Shown here piece by piece: positions 41,755-54,459 of a stretch of DNA of 64,000 nucleotides. Under the pieces are notes generated by a model. It made no database searches. It was not told where the DNA came from and was given only the letters and a program-made list of their open reading frames with translations. The stretch is from Hydra vulgaris (taxonomy: Eukaryota > Cnidaria > Hydrozoa > Anthoathecata > Hydridae), in NCBI RefSeq assembly GCF_038396675.1, contig NC_088928.1, positions 12,050,501 through 12,114,500 of the forward strand, in the 5' to 3' direction. Numbering within the stretch: position 1 is the stretch's first letter; each line of letters opens with the position of its first letter. The translations under genes were made by a program, and so were the position numbers.

Positions 41755-42656
41755 CTTTTTTTCAGTGTCAAATTTTAAATCAAAATTTTCAAAACCACTT
41801 CTTTTTAGGGCATTTTCAAATATTCGTTAAGAGGAAAACTTATTATTCCGCTACTAAATTCTCTACTGTAAACCGAGGACCAAAGTTGTGGAACATAATT
41901 TTAAATAATGAAGTGAAAACTAATTATTCTCTAAACCAATTCAAAACAAAACTTAAGCAATTACTTTTGTTAACTGAAAATGAATTAAATTTTTTCTTAT
42001 AAAACTCTAATAATTTTCTAATAATTAGAAATCAATAATTGATAGTTAATTAATTACTTTAGATTATTAATACATAATTAATCAATAATTGTACATATAT
42101 ATTTATATCATTTTAAATGATAATCTTCTTTTTGAGAAATTTTTTTTTTTTTTTTTTGCGTTATTTATTAATCTTTTACTTTTATTTTATACTGTTTATT
42201 TGCTTTTACTTAATTGGCAATGAAAAGTATTATAAATATAATAAAATAAGTTAAACTAAAAAATGCTCTACCAATAAAATGTTTTTATATAAAATCATAA
42301 CTTCTTATTTTTCAAACCAATTCTTAAATGTTATTTTTGTCATTTAATATTTTAATAAATATTGTTTTTTTTATTTTACAAGTTATATCTTATTTTTTGA
42401 AAAACTATAAATTTTAAACGATATGCGATATATTTAAATTTTCTTTTATAATATATATCAGAGATATATACATTGAAACTATATTTTATTGTCAAACTAT
42501 ATTTTGTCTAGTAATGACGCATTTTTTGGGGCTTAATGATAAGACTAAATTTGTCTTCTTCTAGCCCCGGTCATGTAATTATTTTTTTATAAGTTACGAC
42601 TGTAAATTTTTTTTCTTATCGGCAAAAGTGTAAATAAAAAAAATAAAAAAAAGAAT
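41755..42656 (+). mobile_element. 5'-truncated non-LTR element splitting the Penelope relic
   Basis: The first part encodes only the ORF2 tail (NRGPKLWNIILNNEVKTNYS, then FKTKLKQLLLLTENELNFFL, stop at 42000-42002), close to the copy at 605-1009. A 3' UTR of about 640 bp follows with the conserved hairpin (42528-42568) and an A-rich tail (42636-42656). 5' truncation plus an A-rich 3' end is the normal product of target-primed reverse transcription. Confidence 0.8.
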
Positions 42657-43068
42657 TGAATACATTTTCATTAAAGGAGTTTTGGTTTAATCTGTTATTA
42701 ATTAAAATCGGGATTTGTTTTAGAATTTGGAGTGGATGATTTGAGTTAATATTAATATACAATAATTCATCGTTTAGTTTTTTGAAAGGCTTATATAAAT
42801 TTTCAGAGAGGTTAAATGTGACATCAAGAAAATTCACAATTTTTAAATTTATGTTTATTTCGATTTGAAAGCCAATATTTCTAAAAATTTTTATAATATC
42901 TTTTCTAATTTTGTCGAGCTGTGGACCAGATTTTCTACGCATTACTATTAAACCATCGTCGCGATAAAGGCCTAAATCTTTTATATTGATTATTTTACGT
43001 AACAAATTTAAAATATATAGTCCAACAAATTCACAAATTTCTGCCGATTGTTACATCAAAGCAGTCAT
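42657..43068 (-). pseudogene. Penelope-like reverse transcriptase fragment
   Basis: Reads AEICEFVGLYILNLLRKI, then the catalytic box GLYRDDGLIVM and RKSGPQLDKIRKDIIKIF, VNFLDVTFNL, LLYININSNHPLQILKQIP. A small deletion/frameshift lies before AEICEFVG, where FDVT is in another frame. Both ends are cut by other elements: a non-LTR reverse transcriptase above 43070 and the non-LTR tail below 42656. Confidence 0.85.
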
Positions 43069-43069
43069 G

Positions 43070-44490
43070 TACGTTTTACTTTTTCCAAGTTTCCTTATTA
43101 AATAATTAATTCCTTATTAAATTCTGTTAATTCAAGTAAATACTGTTTAACTATATTTTTAAAACAATTTATTGAAGTTATACTTTTCATATTTGCATTA
43201 AGAACTATGTTCTACAGACGAGGCCCACTATATAAAATTGAGTAATCAGATGTTTTAAGAGTTGACTTACGTAAATTAAAATTATGGATAGAGTACCTCG
43301 TTAAGTATTTATGATTTGTTTTTAGAAATCGGTAATTAAAGAATTTTGGAAGCATGTCATTTTGATATTTAAACATGAATAACGTTTTGGAACACACTTA
43401 ACTCATAGACATTAAGAGCTTTTATTTCCCGCTTGGAGTGGGCGTATTTATGCACATTACATATAATTCTACTGGCTTGTTTTTGCTTAATATATATCTT
43501 TTTAATGCTGAACGGCAAGTGCTTGCCCAAATAATATTACAATAGCTTATGTAGCTATGGATAAAAGAGTAATATAAATCTATTAAACATTTTTTGCTTA
43601 GTAGGTGTTTTGTTTTATACATAATGCCTATAGTTTTAGAAATTTTGTTTTTAACCAGCGTAATATGATTTTTCCAATTAAGATATTCATCAAATATTAT
43701 TCCTAAAATTTTAAGTGATGAAACTCTGTTTACTATATTGTTATTTATTATTAGCTGAGGAAGTTGCAGAGGCAAGTCATCGGATTTAGATTGATGATGA
43801 CATAAAATGTACTTAATTTTACTGATATTCAAAAAGAGTTTGTTTGATTTAAACCAGTCATTTAGGTTTTCCAGTTCACGATTTACTGTAAAGAAAATTG
43901 TTTTTATATTGGAATGGGTATAAAAAAGATTAGTGTCATCAGCAAAAAGAACAAAATTAAGCATGTTTGAAGATAGGTAGATATCATTAACGTAAACCAG
44001 AAATAGTAAGGGTCCAAGAATAGAGCCTTGAGGAACTCCACAGCTTATTGTTTCTAACTTTGTACACGTTGAATCATAAGATATTCCTTGTTTTCTATTT
44101 TTGAGGTAACTTTGCAGCCATTTTAAGTTGCTATTTATTACTCCATATGTTTCTAGTTTGTACAAGAGAATTTTATGATCAACAGTGTCAAAGGCTTTTG
44201 ACAAGTCAATGAACAACCCGAGAGTATAACTTTTTTTAGCAAAGTCATCCAGAGTTTGACTGGCTAAATCAGTTACTGCATGGTGTGTTGAATGCCCTTT
44301 TCGAAAACCAAACTGTTTGCTGTATAAGATATTATGTTTTTCAAGATAACTATACAGTCTGTTATACATAATACGCTCAAGCAACTTTTAAAAACAAGAA
44401 AGGATAGATATAGGTCTGTAGTTAGATGGTATAGAATCGTCGCCATTTTTGTATACAGGGACTAACCTTGCTATTTTTAATTAACAAGGA
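43070..44490 (-). pseudogene. CR1/L2-like non-LTR reverse transcriptase, nearly intact
   Basis: Starting near 44480: [20 protein letters not shown], a single stop (TAA) in place of the usual Ser in C-F-S-K-L, then an open 320-residue frame from 44384 with ILYSKQFGFRKGHSTHHAVT, FIDLSKAFDTVDHKILLYKL, GVPQGSILGPLLFLVYVNDI and the catalytic LFADDTNLFY, then LGIIFDEYLNWKNHI. A frameshift at about 43420 leads to the C-terminal part down to about 43075 (the RLWN motif in degraded form). It lacks an endonuclease domain and the 3' UTR hairpin. The least damaged reverse transcriptase of its family in the window. Confidence 0.92.
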
Positions 44491-44513
44491 AAAATATAAA
44501 CATTGTTATAATG

Positions 44514-44587
44514 TTATGTTAGTAATATGAACAATATTTATATTCATATAAATATGAATATAAATATTGTTCATAATACTAACATAA
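44514..44587. repeat. Foldback palindrome, 36-bp arms
   Basis: 44514-44549 and 44552-44587 are inverted repeats (35 of 36 match) with a 2-bp spacer, lying about 25 bp beyond the truncated 5' end of the reverse transcriptase relic. Confidence 0.95.
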
Positions 44588-46317
44588 TACTACCTCCAAA
44601 CTTCCCTTCTTTTGTTGTTCATGTTTTATCTCCTTTTTATTTATTCGAAATATGAAACCTTATTAAATAAAAGTTAAAAATAATAATAATAATAATAGTA
44701 AAATAAAATCTTTTTATATTTGTATCTATATATGTATTTTTTGCATATAATTACATTGTGATATAACGAAAAGTGTAATTTAACGATTTAACGTAATCTT
44801 TTATTTATATACAAATTTTAAAGGGGCTAAGCGATATGACTAAATATTTCTTCTTTATGCCCCAGCCGTGTATTTAATTTTTATAATAACTAATTTTGAA
44901 AATTTTTCTCTATGGTGAAATACATAATAAGATATACTTACTTATAATACGTAGTAAGATATATTTACCAATATAGCTAAACACCAGTTTACAAATTATT
45001 AAATTTACAGTGTTCACTATAAAGTTAAATTAAAAAAATTATAAGTATATAGATACATCGTCTAAAAAAACCTTTTTTTAAGTATTTGTTAGTAAGAGTG
45101 ATAGTTAAACTCTTGAGAAGTCAATATTTAAAAAAATTATTTTGCACAATTAGTTTGAAAAGCTTTATGACGAACATTGTTATTATTTCCTAAATGTTAT
45201 CTAATTTTTTTCTATTTTGGTATGTAAATTATGACAAAGTACAAGGGATAGATTGTTTTTACACCTAAAAAGATAGCAAATAATATTAAAGAAATTAAGT
45301 TCATATATCGGGTGGTTAGAATTGTTTTCTATATCTCCACATTTTTGAGTTTTGAGATAAACGATTTAAAAAATAAAAACTTAAGGAGACGGCATATAAA
45401 AAGATATTTATAACTCGTGTTTTATCCGCAATTAATGCATACAATGTGTTTTTGTGGACGATAAAGAAGTTTACTTTATATTCAAGTTTATTCTATTAGT
45501 ATTACTGCCTGAGGCGATTTTACGGGTGTGTGTGTGTGAAAGAAAAAAAAAATACATTATGGTTTTAAAAACAGTTAATCCTTTTAAACTTTGTGACTCA
45601 ATTTTCAGACCGCCTATGTTACTTATTTCTTTAATATGTCTTTAGTCAAACTAAACACAAATTAAAGAACTAAGCTTGTGGTCACTTCTTGTTGTTTTCC
45701 ATCAGGTAGTTCAGACATGCAATGATCTCACTATAAACAATTTCGTAATTTTTTAAAATTAGATTCACCCTATAATTTCATTACTATAATATCATTACTA
45801 CATATCATTAATATAATATCAAAGCTGGAATCTTTTTCGTAATTTATTTGGTACGGTTCTTACGTTTTTAGAACAGTTTTTTTTCTCTCTCCGAAAATCG
45901 CTTCTCTACGTAATTTGCTTTATTCAAGCAGGCTATAAACGCTTTTTTTCTTTGCGATGATTTCAAATTAAGTCTTACTCCTATGTTTTTTTTCTTATTG
46001 TTTTTCCATTACTAGTGGTAATAACTTTTTTCATCTTTTCCACCACAAAAACTTAAAAAGCGTCATTTTTTAATTGCAAGAAATTGAAAGCAAAAAGTAT
46101 TTCCTAAGGCTATAGTAAACTATATTGTTAATAATTTTTAAGTAAACTTACTGAAAAATTTGCAGAAAAAGATACGACCTGTGTCCGGTATGGTTTGAAT
46201 TGTTTGGTTTACCCGTATCCATAAGCCCGTTTTTAATTGACGGTGTCGACAATATTTAATCTACTATATTCCTTAACCTTATGTTGTTTACTTTTATGAT
46301 CGTTAGGAACATTTATA
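44588..46317. other. Intergenic, one orphan retroelement hairpin
   Basis: 44823-44863 carries the GGGGC/GCCCC hairpin of the non-LTR 3' UTR family without a coding part, so a heavily truncated copy probably lies here (+ orientation). The final few hundred bases likely contain the GNPTAB promoter; nothing specific is recognisable. Confidence 0.5.
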
Positions 46318-49300
46318 ATGAGAGTTTGGTCTACTTTTTGTAAACTTATACAAAAGCAAACGTATTCATGTCTCTCCAAAAACCATGGTTTGTTGTATGC
46401 ATTTACTGGGATTTGCATTATACTTGTGTCAGCTTTTCATTTTGGTGAAGTTGTTTTACAATGGAATATGATGCATTATGCTGGAAACTTTAAATTTAGC
46501 CGTTATTATGATAATATACATGGGCGTTCGTTTGAAACTAGACTTTGCTCACCACAACCAATAGATATTGTTTACACTTGGGTAAATGGCAGTGATCCAA
46601 ACCTAATTGAATCGTTAAATCAATATAAAACAAGTCTGTTGCCTGTAAATAATAATACTCTAAAAGAAGTTACACCTACAACTTTTAAAATATTCAATTG
46701 GAAGAATTCGAGTATTTGTCCCTATAAAAACTGCTTTTTCGCAAATAAGATAGCCCTTTCTGGTTTGCCAAAAGATATTGATTTGACTGAGCTTTCTGTT
46801 CATGTAGATAAAAAATTTAGTTCGGCAAAATCTTTAGAACATCTTGGAAATGTGGCTATTGTTTCATTTGATCATAAAGATGATGCTATAATGTTGATGA
46901 ATTCAAAACTAATATATCAAAAAGTGCATTTGAATTTTAGTGAAGTATTTTATACTGACATACAACAAGAGGATCAAAAAATTTCTGCTCTTATGGTAAA
47001 ATATTTGAATAATGAAGATAACAATTCCATTGCAAAAAGCATAGAATTAATATTACCTTATTCGGTTAAAGAAGTTATCAATTTTGTGAAACAGAAAGTT
47101 GCAATAGTTTATTTAAAAAAGTACAAGTATGTACAAATGTTGATAAATGAGAAAAATGTTTCCTCTTTATATTTTTTTAATGTTTCACTAGTTTGGAAAC
47201 CATTTAGTTTTTTGCCTGATAATAGAAATGCAGACTTAACATCAAATCGATTTGCTGATAACGATGAGCTTAAATATTCCTTACGCTCTATTGATACATT
47301 TGCACCTTGGGTTAGAAAAATATTTATTGTAACTAATGGTCAAATACCAAATTGGTTAAATTTAGATCACCCTAGAATTCAATTAATAACACATGAAGAA
47401 ATATTTGCCAATCAAAGTCATCTGCCTACTTTTTCTTCACCAGCTATAGAATCCAACATCCACAGGATTCCGGGATTATCAAAAATATTTATTTATATGA
47501 ATGATGATGTTTTTTTTGGAAAAGAAGTTTGGCCTGATGATTTTTATACTCATTCAAGAGGTAAAAAAGTTTTTCAAGCTTGGGCAGTACCTAATTGTCA
47601 TGAAGGCTGTCCTTCCTCTTGGTTAGGGGACAAGTACTGCGATAGAGCATGTAACTACACTGAATGTGAATGGGATGGTGGTGATTGCATCAATGTGAAA
47701 AACAGTGTAAACTTACTTATTCATTCTATGAATGCTAATGGAAATCAGGTAGTTAATAGTTACTGTTCCAATGGATGCGCAAATAGTTGGCTTGGAGACA
47801 GATACTGTGATGGTAACTGCAACACCATTGAGTGTGGTTTTGACGCAGGCGATTGCGGCACACGAAATTTTGATAAACTTTTTTTTCATAACTTTTCTTC
47901 AAAGCAAGTGTCAAGCAGTGAAGACATAGTCATTAAAGTGCCATCAGGTAGTTTGGCAATGTTTATTAACTTGACAGATGTGTTTCAGGATATAATTGAA
48001 GGAAATTACCAAACAAACAATATTCTTAGAAGTGCTGTTCTTGGTAAAAAGTCTAAGTTACTTTCTCTTACTTTTTTTAAAAACTTTTCTGAAGAAAACA
48101 TAACTTTTCAGGTTCTTGGATATAAAGGTGCAAATAATACCTATAAAGGAGTTTTAGTATTTACTTTAACAGTTAATACAAAGGTTGAAGAGGCTTTTAA
48201 AAAAGAATTAATTGAAAAAACTGAACTGTTTACAAGTTCTTCATATCCAAAAAAGTTGTACAATAGTTCATTATACCCTATTATAAAAAAAAAAGAAAAT
48301 ACTGTTTTTGAAAAAGTAAACTTCGAAAACTTAACTTTATCCAATTCTTTGAAAAATAAGCTACAAATTCTAGAGCAGGAATATTTGGATGGTGAAATTA
48401 CAGAGTTTGGTTTAGCTAGAATCAAAAATCAACTGTACAAAGATCATTTGCATGAAACAATGGTAAATAACTTTATTAGGCAAAGGTATTTTTTCAATAG
48501 TTGTGGTATAAGCATATATTTTATATATTTATATATATATTTTTTAATATGGTATGGTGTAGAATGTTTTTTTGTTGTTGTTTTTGCTTTTTAATTACAT
48601 TGCTCCCAATCTTGGTTTGGATTGTTCTTGTTGTGCTTGCATTTGTTTTGCTATATTTTGTCATTAAAAAATTCCAGAAAAAGCTTCCGAACATGCTAAT
48701 TTTAGAACAAATTGCTTTTCATTATTTCAGAACAAAAAAATAAGTATAATGCATCTCTTTAAAGCTGTTTTGAAGCAGAGTTGTTAACTAGGCCAAAAGT
48801 AGCAAGGCCAAGACCCCATGTTACAAGGACAAGGACAAAAGTTTTAAGGTCAAGACCAAGAGTAAGAGTTTCAAGGCCAAGGCCTACGCAAACATCTTCA
48901 AGACCAAAGACTTAAATTTTTGCCTTACGTTAAGGCCAATTATTAACAAAACTGAAGGTAACAATTACTCTGACAATAAAACCACATGTTATAAAAATAA
49001 ACCAAGGTTATGCGCAGAGTTCAACAAAGTCAATAAGAAAATATACTTGTAGATATATATGCACCCGAAAATAAAAGTACATAAAAATGACAAATGAAAA
49101 CTTTTAATTCTTTAATTTTATGTATTTTTTTTTTAAGGCCAAGGCCAATACAATCAAGGTCAAGACCAAGGCCAAGGCCTTAATTTTAGGCCTTAAGGCA
49201 AGACTGAGACCAAGGACTAACAACTCTGTTTTGAAGTAAGCTCAAAAACTTTGCATTATAATAAAAACAAATTTAAACAGTGCAAATTATTTTTTTTAAG

Positions 49301-50692
49301 AAGCTTTTCCTGGGACATTTAAAAAGAAAGTTTACCTTTAATTATAATTAACTTTTAGAATATATTAATTTTATTTAGTTTTTTGTTTCCAGCCATTGAG
49401 AAGAAAACTCCTTTCATTTAAAGATAATGACCTTGATTTTCAATTATTAAAGTTATTGATGGATCCTTTCACAACCTCCTTCAGCTTTTTGCCATGGGAA
49501 AAAAAAATTTTCTCTAATGATTTAAGTATTTTTTACAGAAAAGCAAATCAAAAAAATAAATATTTAATAAGAAAAAGACGAGGCAGAAATCTATTAGATA
49601 CATTTTCTTCATCACTGTTGCATGTTAGTCGTATTTATAACAAAGCATTTGGATACCTGCAAAGAAAAGTCCCTGCGCATATGCCTCACATGGTAGATAA
49701 AGATATAATTGTTGAAATGCAAAAAGAGTTTCGACCTTATTTTGAAGACACCTCTAGTCATAAAATGCGCCATCCTGAGGATATGCAGTTTGCATTTTCA
49801 TATAACTATTATATTATTGGACTAAAAGAGGCTCAAAATGTTTCAATTTTGTTTGATATAATTGACACAGACCATTCAGGTTTTTTTTTATTTACACATG
49901 TATATGTATAAATGTGTTGCAAGTGTTTTGTGTATTAATTTTTTTTTATTTTTGTTATTCATGAAATATTTTTTTTTTGATTGTTATGCAGGTACTTTGT
50001 CTGATCGTGAGATTCGTACTCTTGCAGCAATGAAATTTAGTATTCCAATTACAATTGATAAAGTAAAAGAACTTGAAACCGTGTTTAAAAACTGTTCAAC
50101 ACATTTGTACAACTCTAGTTTTGTTAAAAGTTATGAATCAATTCTTTTACAAGAAAAAAGAGGTGAAGATTATCATGATGACGAGTTACCATTGGTAACC
50201 AAGGATTTATTTTTTAATTGTCATGAAATATGGCAGAATTTGGTCAACTTAAATATCTCAGAATCGAAGTATAAGTTTGAGCTGCTTGGGGAAGACGATG
50301 TCATATTTAAAATGCTTCGAAATAATGTTTCTTTTGTGTTGCATCAGTTAGATTGGATTCGAAAGAACAGGAAAAAATTTATATGTATCAATGATGATTT
50401 AGATCACACCGATGCAAGTACATCAACAATTCGTGTTTTACTTAAAGATTTTTATGAATCATTGTTCCCTATTCCTTCTCAGTTTGAATTAAAACCAAAG
50501 TTTAAGAACAAGTTTTTGTATAAAAAAGATTTAGTTATTTGGCTTGAAAATGAAAGACTTCATAAAAGGTTGAAGAACATTGCATTAGTATTTACACTTG
50601 TCATAATTATTTTTGTAGTGTATAAAAAAAAACTTCTTAGTATGATAAAAAATGTAAAAAAAAGTTATGGAAGAAAGTTTTTAGGTGTTTAA
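46318..50692 (+). CDS. GNPTAB: GlcNAc-1-phosphotransferase alpha/beta precursor
   Basis: Three exons, 46318-48462, 49393-49879 and 49992-50692, join in frame (donors gtaaat, gttttt; acceptors tttccag, atgcag) to 1110 residues; human has 1256. The enzyme transfers GlcNAc-1-phosphate to mannose on lysosomal hydrolases in the Golgi, the first step of the mannose-6-phosphate tag. Seen in order: an N-terminal signal anchor (about 25-45, ending FHFGEVVLQW); Stealth region 1, IDIVYTWVNGSD (82-93); Stealth region 2 from DNDELKYSLRSID (about 313) to YMNDDVFFG (about 393-401); two Notch/LNR repeats (about 427-457 and 483-514, each ending GGDC or AGDC); a DMAP-binding-like segment EYLDGEITEFGLARIKNQL (about 688-706); FLPWEKK (about 746); a likely site-1 protease site RGRNLL/DTF (about 779); KVPAHMPHM and MRHPEDMQFAFSY; an EF-hand loop beginning DTDHSG (about 873) split by intron 2; FYESLFPIPSQFEL; and a C-terminal membrane helix (about 1073-1089). 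No damage is seen. Confidence 0.96.
48776..49228. mobile_element. 453-bp hAT MITE in GNPTAB intron 1
   Basis: TTTTGAAG is directly repeated at 48768-48775 and 49229-49236, a perfect 8-bp duplication. The ends are inverted: CAGAGTTGTTA at the left, TAACAACTCTG at the right. Subterminal blocks at both sides are made of degenerate hexamers AAGGCC/AAGACC/AAGGTC in the same orientation, while the middle (about 48960-49130) is plain AT-rich sequence. No coding capacity. Confidence 0.95.
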
Positions 50693-51177
50693 TATAAGTC
50701 TTGGGTTTATTTTTTAAATTATTATTATATGTAATGTTAAACAATTACTAGTTTTTTCTTTTCTTTTTCAATATTTCTTTTAAAATTTCTTATTTTTTCA
50801 TTATTTTTTTTTAATCTATATATATATATATTTTTCTTTCTTTTTTTTCATTCTTTCTTCTTCTTTCAATCTATTTCAATCTTTCAATCATTATTTCTTT
50901 TAAATCTATAGTTTTTTAATAATTATGCTTTTATATTATTAGTTATGTTATAGTTTTATATTATTTATTATGTTATAATTATATGTAGCTTTTTGTATAG
51001 ATCTATAGTTATGTTTTAATTATGTGTTGATGTGAAAATTAATTTAAATTTGAAAGTTTATTTTTAAATAAACTTTTAAGTTTATAAAATATAAGTTTAA
51101 ATAAAAACACCAGCAGTGTTTTTATTTAAATCTAAACTTTTTCCTCTTTGGTTTTATTTTTACAATATTTCTAGAGG

Positions 51178-51179
<2 letters not shown>
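50693..51179. other. GNPTAB 3' flank
   Basis: T-rich, with short TA and TTTC runs; probably contains the GNPTAB 3' UTR. No other gene. Confidence 0.5.
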
Positions 51180-51218
<39 letters not shown>

Positions 51219-51334
51219 CATACATACATACATACAGAAATACATACATACATACAGACAAACAGACATACATACATACATACATGCATACATACATACA
51301 TACATACATACATACATACATACATACATACATA
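51180..51334. repeat. (TA)n then (CATA)n/(CAGA) microsatellite
   Basis: TA repeat at 51180-51214, then CATA units with interspersed CAGA variants to 51334. All overlapping ORFs are artefacts. Confidence 0.97.

Positions 51335-52523
<1,189 letters not shown>

Positions 52524-52598
<75 letters not shown>
52524..52598. repeat. (TA)n microsatellite
   Basis: Uninterrupted TA repeat directly at the element's right end. Confidence 0.97.
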
Positions 52599-52600
<2 letters not shown>

Positions 52601-53870
52601 GCACAAGTAATTTTTAATGTATTCTACAAAGTAGAGTGCTGCTAAATGTACTTAAAAGAACGGAGCAATAATAAATTAGTAGAAAATCACTTATCAAATT
52701 TTTTTCATTTTATACTGTGTTTCCTATATAAAAGCTAATCAGAAATGCATTTTTGATGAGTCTTTTTAGGTTCTACCTATTTAAGTCAGTTTATGTATGT
52801 ACACACTGCTGCATATTCTCCCTATTTGAGTCAATCAATTTATGTGCACTCCAGTGTGACTATCTATATATAAATTAGGATTAGGGTTTGGGGTTATTAG
52901 GGTAACCCTTTAATAAAACAAGAATAAAAAAATGATACCACCACTAAGAAAAGCTCATAAACCATTGGTTTATGAGCTCCTCCTACTCTTACCTAAAATT
53001 CAATTGGGGCTTTTATATGAGAATTTTTTTTCTAGTTAAGGTACTTTTACCATATATTAACTTGAAAAACGACACTAATAACCCCTGAAAACATTGCAAA
53101 AATAAATTTAAAAGGAAAGGAAAAAGTTTAAAACTGTTAGCTGTTTCATATTTTTGTAATTATAATCTAAGGAAAAGGTATTTGTATCCAATTTTGTTTT
53201 ACCATTTATAATATTTTATTTTTTAACACTTACAATTTGTTAACAATTAGTTTGAAATAATTATTTTTTAAAAATATTGCAATAAACTTAAATTGTTTAT
53301 TACAATTTTTAATATTCAGCATTTAATAACAAGCCTAGTTTTTTTGTTTTCCCATCATTTTTGATATAAAAATGTTGATTTATTTTTAACTTAAGTTTAA
53401 AGTTGTATTCACCCTAAAGTAGTATTGACCTTTCAAATAAAATAAAATAAAGTGATATGAATTTTTAAATGAAGAAAGGTTTATAAATTTCTAAAATATT
53501 TTGAATAACAACAATTGTTTGACTTAATTACATAAAAAGGTTTTTTAACCAGTTTATAAAAAAAAATTTAATTTTTTATTATATTTTGTTTTTATAATTC
53601 ATTTTAAAAATATATTTGTTCCTTATTATGTTAGTGGAAAATATTTTTTAACATTTAACTTTTTAAAAAAAAAACCTGTGCAATATTAAATTATTGAAGG
53701 AAGACAGTTGTTTCATCGCTTCTTTATGACATTTGAATCCTTTTTTGTAAGTCACACATATACAAGATGTTTTTATATTGGTTATGTTATTGCAATAAAA
53801 TAAAAAAATACTTACGTTTAAAATGATAAAATGTTGCAAAAGAACTTTTATTATTATTATTTTTTTATAA
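52599..53870. other. AT-rich intergenic with one perfect palindrome
   Basis: No gene. 52953-52977 is a perfect 25-bp palindrome (12-bp arms GCTCATAAACCA around one T). Confidence 0.6.
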
Positions 53871-54118
53871 AATCCTCTATTTTGTATATAACCTTTTATT
53901 AAATCCTCTATTTTGTATATAACCTTTTATTAAATCCTCTATTTTGTATATAACCTTTTATTAAATCCTCTATTTTGTATATAACCTTTTATTAAATCCT
54001 CTATTTTGTATATAACCTTTTATTAAATCCTCTATTTTGTATATAACCTTTTATTAAATCCTCTATTTTATATATAACCTTTTATTAAATCCTCTATTTT
54101 GTATATAACCTTTTATTG
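53871..54118. repeat. 31-bp tandem array, 8 copies, upstream of COA4
   Basis: The 31-bp unit has the core AATCCTCTATTTTGTATATA followed by ACCTTTTATTA. It repeats eight times with a single visible variant (TTTTATATATA in copy 7). The array ends 49 bp before the COA4 start codon and each unit contains a TATA-box-like TATATAA. Confidence 0.95.
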
Positions 54119-54166
54119 TGCTAGAAAAGGCAAAAAGTGATTTTTTTTTCTTTTTCTAAAGTAATC

Positions 54167-54459
54167 ATGACTAATAATAAATACTCAGCAGAATTACCTG
54201 ATGCAGCATCAAGTGATGGAGACCAAGATGATCAATTTGAAAAAAGGATTGAAGATACTGGATGTTCAAAAGAACATTATGATTTGCAGGTTTTTATATT
54301 TATTTATTTTAAAAAAATTAACTTTCATAATTAAATAGAGTATGTATGGTGATACTGTCTTTAAAAAAAAAATAGGATTGCTTTTATGAAACACATGACT
54401 GGAGAAAATGTTCGACATTTTTGCTAAACTTTAAGAAGTGTATGGATAAACAAAAGTGA
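54167..54459 (+). CDS. COA4: Cytochrome c oxidase assembly factor 4 (twin CX9C)
   Basis: Two exons, 54167-54289 and 54376-54459, with an 86-bp GT-AG intron, encode 68 residues; human COA4 has 87. The cysteines sit at 33, 43, 53 and 63, exactly C-x9-C, C-x9-C, the signature of CHCH-domain proteins imported into the mitochondrial intermembrane space by the MIA40 disulfide relay. The surrounding sequence DDQFEKRIEDTGCSKEHYDL, then CFYETHDWRKC and CMDKQ, follows COA4 (acidic N-terminus, D-x-L/F-x-x-x-I, H-x-D-W-R-x-C) rather than other CHCH proteins. It supports assembly of respiratory complex IV. The intron falls inside the first C-x9-C motif. A pyrimidine tract and AG (tttttctaaag) end 6 bp before the ATG, so the 5' UTR may be joined by cis- or spliced-leader trans-splicing (inference). 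The C-terminal tail after the last Cys is short. Confidence 0.9.

Noticed and set aside
45454-45645. Small ORF of 63 codons upstream of GNPTAB
   Set aside because: No motif, low-complexity stretches, no splice or conservation support.
48501-48743. Hydrophobic plus-strand ORF after GNPTAB exon 1
   Set aside because: It lies in intron 1; the phase-0 donor gtaaat at 48463 joins correctly to the exon at 49393, and the hydrophobicity is due to T-rich sequence.
52860-52915. Interstitial telomeric repeat (TTAGGG-like words)
   Set aside because: Only a few scattered TTAGGG-like words (attaggattagggtttgggg), no array; chance is enough.
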